From Bradyrhizobium vignae (GTDB taxonomy: Bacteria > Pseudomonadota > Alphaproteobacteria > Rhizobiales > Xanthobacteraceae): a stretch of 64,000 bases of DNA. This document shows, piece by piece, positions 59,574 to 64,000 of the stretch; the stretch's first letter is position 1, and each line of letters starts with the position of its first letter. The position numbers and the translations under genes were made by a program. Below the pieces are notes generated by a model. That model was not told where the DNA came from and did not search any database. It was given only the letters and a program-made list of their open reading frames with translations. Location of the stretch: NCBI RefSeq assembly GCF_004114425.1, contig NZ_RDQF01000034.1, positions 1 to 64,000 on the forward strand. Reading direction: 5' to 3'.

Positions 59574-60383
59574 ATGAAAAAGTTGTTTGCAGTCCGTCGC
59601 AGCTTCTCGCCGCGCGCTGTTACCGCATTCGTTTTCGCAACCGCTCTGCTCGCAGTGCCCTTAGGGACGGCGAGCGCGCAAACGTTCGGCTACGCGCGAA
59701 TCCAGCCGTGGGCGTACCCGCAGGACCAGGGTTACTCTCATGACGGCTTCAACGAGACGCCGCAGGCCGCCGACGAGGACGCCCAATTGCCCGATCGGCT
59801 GCGCAAGCAGATCGTCAGCTTCGATAGGAGCGAGCCGGCCGGTACCATCGTCATCGATACCAACAATACCTATCTCTATTACGTTCTCGGCAATGGCCGC
59901 GCGATCCGCTACGGCGTCGGCGTCGGCCGCGAAGGTTTTACCTGGTCCGGCGTGCAGAGCGTCAGCCGGAAGGCCGAGTGGCCGGACTGGTATCCGCCGG
60001 CCGAAATGATCGCGCGTCAGCCCTATCTGCCGCGCTTCGTCGCCGGCGGCCCCGGCAACCCGCTCGGTGCGCGTGCGATGTATCTCGGCTCGAGCCAATA
60101 CCGTATCCACGGCACCAACGATCCCTCGACCATCGGCAAGTTCGTTTCGTCCGGCTGCATCCGCTTGACCAACGAGGACGTCATCGACCTGTTCAATCGC
60201 GTCAATGTCGGCACCAAGGTCGTGGTGCTGCCGAAGAACGCTCCCTTGATGGCCAAGGGAGGCGATAAGGGAGGCGATAAGGGAGGCGACAAGGCCGTCG
60301 ACCCCGTGCGCAAGCGTCCGTCCGCGACGACGTTGCCGTCGGGCAGGCAGGCGTTGAACATCACGACATCGGCCGTCAACTAA
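59574..60383 (+). CDS. L,D-transpeptidase (YkuD domain)
   Basis: A 269-aa periplasmic cross-linking or anchoring enzyme. Signal peptide: VTAFVFATALLAVPLGTASAQ (cut about residue 36). The YkuD domain (about 90-220) contains the catalytic HGTNDPSTIGKFVSSGCIRL, with the nucleophile cysteine about residue 197. The C-terminal tail has three KGGD tetrapeptide repeats coded by a 12-base tandem repeat (60259-60294). The ATG is 3 bases after CACATGAA-like context; RBS is weak. Confidence 0.93.
   Translation: MKKLFAVRRSFSPRAVTAFVFATALLAVPLGTASAQTFGYARIQPWAYPQDQGYSHDGFNETPQAADEDAQLPDRLRKQIVSFDRSEPAGTIVIDTNNTYLYYVLGNGRAIRYGVGVGREGFTWSGVQSVSRKAEWPDWYPPAEMIARQPYLPRFVAGGPGNPLGARAMYLGSSQYRIHGTNDPSTIGKFVSSGCIRLTNEDVIDLFNRVNVGTKVVVLPKNAPLMAKGGDKGGDKGGDKAVDPVRKRPSATTLPSGRQALNITTSAVN
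60259..60294 (+). repeat. 12-base tandem repeat in the transpeptidase tail
   Basis: Three consecutive copies of GGAGGCGATAAG (the last with C for T), encoding KGGDKGGDKGGDK. Such in-frame repeats can expand or contract by slippage without a frameshift. Confidence 0.8.
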
Positions 60384-60399
60384 GCATGAGCGAGGTCCT

Positions 60400-61041
60400 A
60401 TGAGCAGACGCCTGGTTGGCAAAGTGGTTGGCGTTACGGTGATCTTGATCGCCGTCTCCGCTGGTCTGGTGTCGGCGCATGCGGAGGATTTCTTCTCGGC
60501 ATTGTTCGGCGGCTTCCGGATGCGGCCGCCGCCGGAGATCCGGATGCCGTTCCCGACCGACGACATGCCGCGCTATGACGCGCCGCGCCAACGGGCCTCC
60601 TATGGCGGCGGCACGGCCTATTGCGTGCGCGGCTGCGACGGCCGCTATTTCCCGGCACAGGGAAGCGACGCCGAGAGCAAGGCGCAGTCCTGCAAGAGCT
60701 TCTGCCCGGCGTCCGAAACCTCGCTGGTCTACGGCAGCAATATCGACGACGCCATGACGGAGACTGGAAAGTCCTATTCCGACCTGCCGAACGCGTTCCG
60801 CTATCGCAACGAGATCGTCGCGGGCTGCACCTGCAACGGCAAGGACCCCGTCGGTCTCGCCCAGGTCAAGGTCGAAGACGACCCCACCCTGCGCAAGGGT
60901 GACATCGTCGCGGGTGCCGGCGGCCTCGTGGTCGCCAGCCGCAATGCCAACGACGGCCGCGGCGTCGCGATGAATTTTTCGCCGTTGCCGGCGTCGGTGC
61001 GCGCCAAGTTCCGCCAGGTCCCGGTGGTGGCGAAGGAGTAG
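60400..61041 (+). CDS. DUF2865 domain-containing exported protein
   Basis: A 213-aa secreted or periplasmic protein. After a signal peptide (GKVVGVTVILIAVSAGLVSA, cut about residue 27) come a Pro/Arg-rich linker and the DUF2865 core: TAYCVRGCDGRYFP, CKSFCPASET, YSDLPNAFRYR and GCTCNGKDPVGLA, with six cysteines likely in disulfides. Common and lineage-specific in Rhizobiales; function unknown. Adjacent to the transpeptidase (16-base gap), so it may belong to the cell envelope. Confidence 0.92.
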   Translation: MSRRLVGKVVGVTVILIAVSAGLVSAHAEDFFSALFGGFRMRPPPEIRMPFPTDDMPRYDAPRQRASYGGGTAYCVRGCDGRYFPAQGSDAESKAQSCKSFCPASETSLVYGSNIDDAMTETGKSYSDLPNAFRYRNEIVAGCTCNGKDPVGLAQVKVEDDPTLRKGDIVAGAGGLVVASRNANDGRGVAMNFSPLPASVRAKFRQVPVVAKE

Positions 61042-61093
61042 GGACGCGGGCGTTGGCTAAGTTGCCGCGCTAGCAGCCTTGCAAGGCTTGTCG

Positions 61094-61253
61094 TCCCGGA
61101 CAAGCGCGCCAGATCCGGGAATCATAGCCACAGGGCGTGTTCGGCAAAGCCTCGGAGTTGCCAGCTCGCGCGCCAATTGTCCGCTATGGCTCCCAGATCG
61201 GCGCTCCGCTCGAGACAACGCTACGCGTCGCCGGAAGCTGCGCTTGTCCGGGA
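61094..61253. repeat. 160-bp palindromic repeat (TCCCGGACAAGCG ends)
   Basis: Perfect 13-bp inverted ends, TCCCGGACAAGCG (61094-61106) and CGCTTGTCCGGGA (61241-61253). A second nested pair, GGAATCATAGCC and GGCTATGGCTCCC-like (61117 and about 61183), occurs inside. It interrupts the chemoreceptor remnant: the last about 24 codons of that frame are coded by the repeat. Confidence 0.82.
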
Positions 61254-61636
61254 GGACACCGATCGTGTTGCGCCGGCGTACCCTTCGCACGTGCCAGGGC
61301 GGGCATCAGCTCGTCGCGGATGCCGCGGATGTATGTCTCGACGTCCTTGTCCATCTGGATGTCGGAGGTCACCTGACGGCTGCTGGTCGAGCGGTCGGAG
61401 CGGATGTTCGCCATCGCCTTGAACACATCGGCGGAGATCGCTGCTACCGCGACGATCCGGTTCGCCTGCTGAAGCCGGCACCATGAATTCCATGCACTGA
61501 TCGAGAAGCCGATCACGACGACGAGTGCGGTGGACAGGATCACCGCTTTCAGCAGCGTGGAGACGTTCGAACTTCGAGCGACCAAAGGGATGTATGCAGC
61601 AAAGGCGTCGGCCAGCGGCAGGCGCTCGAATCGCAT
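61184..61636 (-). pseudogene. truncated methyl-accepting chemotaxis receptor N terminus
   Basis: A 150-aa frame beginning MRFERLPLADAFAAYIP with one strong helix (STLLKAVILSTALVVVIGFSISAW, about residues 30-53), then RLQQANRIVAVAAISADVFKAMANIRSDRSTSSRQV, cited by AISADVFKAMANIRSDR. That text resembles the sensory start of Bradyrhizobium chemoreceptors. There is no HAMP or signalling domain. After about 61254 the frame reads through the palindromic repeat, so the gene is broken there. Confidence 0.6.
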
Positions 61637-61805
61637 TTGGCCCCAAAAGGCTAAAAACTTAGACAGTAATAGTGCCGTACAATTACAAGCGGAATCGCGC
61701 CGGCGACAGAAATGCAAAAGATTTCAATAGGTTGCCAGGATGGAACCGGCGCGCTCTGCGAGCGTTAGGACAACGTCAGCAACTTGCCTGAAGGGGGAGC
61801 CAGCG

Positions 61806-61961
61806 ATGCTGGTCGGTGTACTCGTCACCTTTCTCGTCGTCATTCTGGTGCTTTATCTCATCAACATGCTGCCGATGGATGGTCGCGCCAAACAGATCGC
61901 GCGCGTGATCGTCATCATCATCGGTATCGTGTCGCTGCTGAAATATCTCGCGGTGTTCTAA
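61806..61961 (+). CDS. 51-residue membrane protein
   Basis: Two hydrophobic segments (LVGVLVTFLVVILVLYLINML and IARVIVIIIGIVSLLKYLAVF), cited by their starts LVGVLVTFL and IARVIVIII, joined by PMDGRAKQ. Small proteins with this text are widespread in proteobacteria (the Thivi_2564-type family, recalled). The ribosome-binding site is GGGGGAGCCAGCG. Function unknown, probably a membrane stress or structural factor. Confidence 0.75.
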   Translation: MLVGVLVTFLVVILVLYLINMLPMDGRAKQIARVIVIIIGIVSLLKYLAVF

Positions 61962-61990
61962 CGAGACGCGGAGCCCGAATGGAGCTTAAA

Positions 61991-62036
61991 GCGAAATCCG
62001 GGTCATGCCTCATGCTGCGAGGGTCCCGGATTACGC
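61991..62036. repeat. short imperfect palindrome after the 51-residue gene
   Basis: GCGAAATCCGGG (61991-62002) is nearly inverted by CCCGGATTACGC (62025-62036), in the gap to the convergent CsbD gene. Confidence 0.5.
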
Positions 62037-62071
62037 TTCTGCTCCGTCCGGGCTGCGCTTCCTCGAACGAT

Positions 62072-62095
62072 AAGCCCCGGTGTGAGCCGGGGCTT
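62072..62095. terminator. hairpin between convergent small genes
   Basis: AAGCCCCGG-TGTGAG-CCGGGGCTT, a 9-bp perfect stem without long T-runs, placed between the 51-residue gene and CsbD. Confidence 0.55.
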
Positions 62096-62107
62096 CGTCA
62101 TGCTGTG

Positions 62108-62308
62108 TCAGTGTAGCGACTTCAGCCAGTCGTCGACGTCTTTGCGAACCTGGTCCTTGGCCTTGCCGTAGCGTTCCTGGAGCCGGCCCTCGAGCTGCTC
62201 GCGGCGGCCCTCGATCAATCGGAGATCGTCGTCAGTGAGCTTGCCCCATTTCTCCTTGGCCGATCCCTTGAACTGCTTCCAGTTTCCTTCGATGCGATTC
62301 CAGTCCAT
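62108..62308 (-). CDS. CsbD family stress protein
   Basis: A 66-aa hydrophilic protein with the CsbD pattern: WNRIEGNWKQFKGSAKEKWGKLTDDDL, cited by NRIEGNWKQFKGSAKEKWG, and a charged amphipathic C-terminal helix (ERYGKAKDQVRKDVDDWLKSLH). CsbD-like proteins are induced by general stress. The ATG at 62308 has GGGAG 6 bases upstream on the minus strand; the ATG at 62314 is too close to it. Confidence 0.92.
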   Translation of the reverse strand: MDWNRIEGNWKQFKGSAKEKWGKLTDDDLRLIEGRREQLEGRLQERYGKAKDQVRKDVDDWLKSLH

Positions 62309-62387
62309 GACCATCTCCCGTGGTTGATGGCCCGACAACGCTAGGCGTGCGCAGGCGTTCCGGGCCCGCCACGACGTTTCACGCGAC

Positions 62388-62411
62388 AAAAAACCCCGGC
62401 TCGCGCCGGGG
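62388..62411 (-). terminator. rho-independent terminator after glcB
   Basis: Read on the minus strand, GCCCCGGC-GCGA-GCCGGGG is followed by a run of six T. It lies about 24 bases after the glcB stop codon. Confidence 0.88.
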
Positions 62412-62434
62412 CTTTTGTCATTCAGTGAGATGGC

Positions 62435-64000
62435 TCAGCCGAGCGCTTTCGCCTCCCGGCGGCGCGCGGTGAGGATGTATTCGGTGTAGCCATTCGGCTG
62501 CTCGCGGCCCTTGAAAATGAGGTCGCAGGCCGCCTTGAAGGCGACGCCGTCGAAGGCGGGCGCCATCGGCTTGTAGATCGGATCGCCCGAATTCTGCTTG
62601 TCGACCACGACGGCCATGCGCTTGAGCGATTCCATCACCTGGGCCTCGGTGATCACGCCCTGGTGCAGCCAGTTGGCGAGATGCTGGCTGGAGATGCGCA
62701 AGGTAGCGCGGTCTTCCATCAGGCCGACATCGTGGATGTCGGGCACCTTGGAGCAGCCGACGCCTTGGTCGATCCAGCGCACGACATAGCCGAGAATGCC
62801 TTGGCAGTTGTTGTCAATCTCCTGCCTGACGTCGTCCGGCGCCCAGTTCGACTTCGACACCGGAATGGTGAGGATGTCGGAGAGTTTTGCGTGCGGACCG
62901 CCCTTGGTCAGCTCCTCCTGGCGCGCGATGACGTTGACCTGGTGGTAGTGCAGCGCGTGCAGCGTCGCCGCGGTCGGCGAGGGGACCCAGGCGGTGGTGG
63001 CGCCGGCCTGCGGGTGAGCGAGTTTCTGCGCCAGCATGTCCGCCATCTTGTCGGGCGCGGCCCACATGCCCTTGCCGATCTGGGCGTGGCCGGGCAGACC
63101 GTCGATCAGACCCATGTCGACATTCCAGTCCTCGTACGCCTTGATCCAGGCCTGCGCCTTCATCTCGTTCTTGCGGATCATCGGGCCCGCTTCCATCGAG
63201 GTGTGGATCTCGTCGCCGGTGCGGTCGAGGAAGCCGGTGTTGATGAACATGATGCGCTTGGAGGCGCGCTGGATGCAGGCCTTGAGGTTGACGGTGGTGC
63301 GCCGCTCCTCGTCCATGATGCCGACCTTGAGCGTGTTCTCGGGCAGGCCGAGCATCTTCTCGACGCGGTCGAAGATCTCGCAGGTGAGCGACACCTCGTC
63401 GGGACCATGCATCTTCGGCTTGACGATATAGGCGGATCCCGTGCGGCTGTTCCTGACCTTGGAGTTGCCCTTGAGGTCGTGAATGGCGAGCAGGCCCGAC
63501 ACTGCGGCATCGAGCAGGCCTTCGGGGACCTCCTCGCCCTTCTCGTCCAGCACCGCATCGGTGAACATGTGGTGACCGCAATTGCGCATCAGCAGCAGGC
63601 TGCGGCCGTGCAGCTTGAGCTCGCCCTTGCCGTCAGGCGTCTTGTAGACGCGGTCGGCATTGAGCGAACGCGTCAGCGTCTTGCCGCCCTTCTCGAAATC
63701 GGCCGACAGCGTGCCGTTCATCAGGCCGAGCGTGTTGCGGTAGACCAGCACCTTGTCCTCGGCGTCGACCGCGGCGACCGAGTCCTCCATGTCGAGGATG
63801 GTCGAGACGGCGGCCTCCAAGATCATGTCGGCGACGCCGGCCGGATCGTCCTTGCCGATCGCGCTGCTGCGATCGATCTTCACCTCGACATGCAGGCCGT
63901 TGTTGACCAGCAGCACAGCTGACGGCGCGGCGGCATCGCCCTGGAAGCCCGCGAACTGCGCGGCGTTCTTCAGCGCGGTGGCGTTGCCGCTCTTGAGCTT
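62435..64000 (-). CDS. glcB: malate synthase G (5' end beyond the window)
   Basis: Condenses glyoxylate and acetyl-CoA to malate in the glyoxylate route. The visible 521 residues, entering at the right edge without a start codon, cover most of the TIM barrel and the C-terminal domain of an enzyme usually about 720 aa long. Motifs: DMEDSVAAVDAEDK, GAYIVKPKMHGPDEV-like text (AYIVKPKMHGPDEV) and the catalytic region GRGMWA-like GKGMWAAPD. Ends with the helical C-terminal domain and a clear terminator. Confidence 0.97.
   Translation of the reverse strand, partial: KLKSGNATALKNAAQFAGFQGDAAAPSAVLLVNNGLHVEVKIDRSSAIGKDDPAGVADMILEAAVSTILDMEDSVAAVDAEDKVLVYRNTLGLMNGTLSADFEKGGKTLTRSLNADRVYKTPDGKGELKLHGRSLLLMRNCGHHMFTDAVLDEKGEEVPEGLLDAAVSGLLAIHDLKGNSKVRNSRTGSAYIVKPKMHGPDEVSLTCEIFDRVEKMLGLPENTLKVGIMDEERRTTVNLKACIQRASKRIMFINTGFLDRTGDEIHTSMEAGPMIRKNEMKAQAWIKAYEDWNVDMGLIDGLPGHAQIGKGMWAAPDKMADMLAQKLAHPQAGATTAWVPSPTAATLHALHYHQVNVIARQEELTKGGPHAKLSDILTIPVSKSNWAPDDVRQEIDNNCQGILGYVVRWIDQGVGCSKVPDIHDVGLMEDRATLRISSQHLANWLHQGVITEAQVMESLKRMAVVVDKQNSGDPIYKPMAPAFDGVAFKAACDLIFKGREQPNGYTEYILTARRREAKALG

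Overview
The window reads as chromosomal DNA of a Bradyrhizobium-type alphaproteobacterium. The grounds are high GC with strong GC bias at third codon positions, a membrane-anchored cytochrome c of the CycM type next to kdsB-pheA, a yejA-yejA-yejB-yejE-yejF peptide transporter, an urt-ure nitrogen locus, a DUF2865 protein, and several short palindromic intergenic repeats of the kind scattered through Bradyrhizobium genomes. Genus is inferred from gene content; no marker gene such as rRNA is present. I see no tRNA, rRNA, CRISPR array, insertion sequence or prophage.

Layout. 1-9 kb: glycerol kinase, a GNAT acetyltransferase, a glutathione S-transferase, then metF-metH (minus) for methionine synthesis. 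9-12.6 kb: a luciferase-like oxidoreductase, kdsB-pheA (minus) and divergent cycM. 12.8-20.5 kb: a five-gene Yej-type peptide ABC transporter operon with two tandem binding proteins. 20.7-25.1 kb: an M17 aminopeptidase overlapping an NlpC/P60 peptidase, a small membrane protein, and a metallophosphoesterase overlapping an unknown 132-aa gene. 25.2-38.2 kb: a Flp/Tad pilus locus (tadD; cpaA and cpaBCDEF-tadBC on minus; Flp pilin; an isolated CpaC N-domain protein; two TadE-like pseudopilins) that also contains a sterol-desaturase-family gene and a 48-aa membrane protein. 38.2-40.6 kb: a cold-shock/translation group (DEAD-box helicase, IF-1, CspA).

41-53.2 kb is one nitrogen-acquisition block: urtABCDE (urea ABC transporter) followed by ureD, ureA, ureB, ureC, ureE, ureF, ureG. 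It is preceded by a good sigma-54 -24/-12 promoter. Two passengers sit inside the urease genes: an antibiotic-biosynthesis-monooxygenase-fold protein and, between ureB and ureC, a complete MESH1/SpoT-type alarmone hydrolase with all metal-binding residues. This pairing of a small alarmone hydrolase with urease is the most interesting item in the window.

53.4-64 kb: an HWE-family sensor kinase whose N-box has lost its asparagine, a TetR regulator, an OpgC-like membrane protein, a DUF1469-like plus DUF883-like pair, an AI-2E-family permease, an L,D-transpeptidase, a DUF2865 protein, a chemoreceptor remnant cut off by a palindromic repeat, small stress-type proteins (a 51-aa membrane protein and CsbD) and malate synthase G, which runs off the right end.

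Most of the window is conserved chromosomal metabolism. No gene set here is convincingly a wholly new defence or mobile system. The unusual features are associations (alarmone hydrolase in the urease operon, sterol desaturase in the pilus locus), a degenerate kinase, possible CtrA sites around the pilus genes, and a set of palindromic repeats.
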